5,039 bases of DNA from an uncultured Romboutsia sp. (GTDB lineage Bacteria; Bacillota; Clostridia; Peptostreptococcales; Peptostreptococcaceae): positions 1 through 5,039 of the forward strand of contig CALESE010000088.1 in assembly GCA_937907205.1 (NCBI GenBank). Direction: 5' to 3'. The position numbers and the translations under genes were made by a program. Each line of letters opens with the position of its first letter. The first letter of the stretch is position 1. This document shows positions 5,030-5,039 of the stretch, in pieces. The notes beneath the pieces are model-generated. The model worked only from the letters and a program-made list of their open reading frames with translations. It had not been told where the DNA came from and ran no database searches.

Positions 5030-5039
5030 TTAAATACCT

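Overview
The window is very AT-rich DNA with compact genes, strong purine-rich ribosome binding sites and U-tailed hairpin terminators. Gene content and protein style point to a low-GC Clostridia-type Firmicute. My best guess is a member of the Peptostreptococcaceae (relatives of Clostridioides, Paraclostridium or Romboutsia), but this is an inference from overall character and not from a marker gene. It reads as ordinary chromosomal housekeeping DNA. I see no transposase, phage gene, CRISPR array, tRNA or rRNA.

Layout from left to right: a perfect 14-bp hairpin terminator and a second palindrome belonging to whatever lies to the left; a rightward HAD-family nucleotidase (YjjG/YfnB type); a rightward Mrp/NBP35-type P-loop ATPase for iron-sulfur cluster transfer, whose true start is five codons inside the longest ORF; a shared bidirectional terminator; a leftward two-gene operon made of bioY (biotin uptake S component) and a translationally coupled DUF1284-type cysteine-rich protein; a control region of about 200 bp between divergent genes; a rightward Na+/phosphate cotransporter with a C-terminal PhoU-like domain, starting at TTG; another bidirectional terminator; and a leftward small YvlB-type (SHOCT-like) protein with its own promoter and a possible operator at the right edge.

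Regulation can be read for the bioY operon. A TATAAT promoter with 17-bp spacing is overlapped by two inverted repeats with identical 14-bp spacers, both resembling the BirA (biotin repressor) operator, one at the transcription start and one over the -35 box. The operon is therefore very probably biotin-repressed. The DUF1284 gene would be repressed with it.

The most interesting observation is at the end of the DUF1284 gene. Its reading frame stops at TGA exactly where, from memory of the family, a cysteine of a C-terminal CxxC is expected. The frame then stays open for 15 codons that look like the family's usual C-terminus, including another Cys, and ends in TAA right against the terminator. 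This could be a Cys-to-selenocysteine replacement or a one-base nonsense mutation. I could not see a convincing SECIS hairpin, so the question is open.
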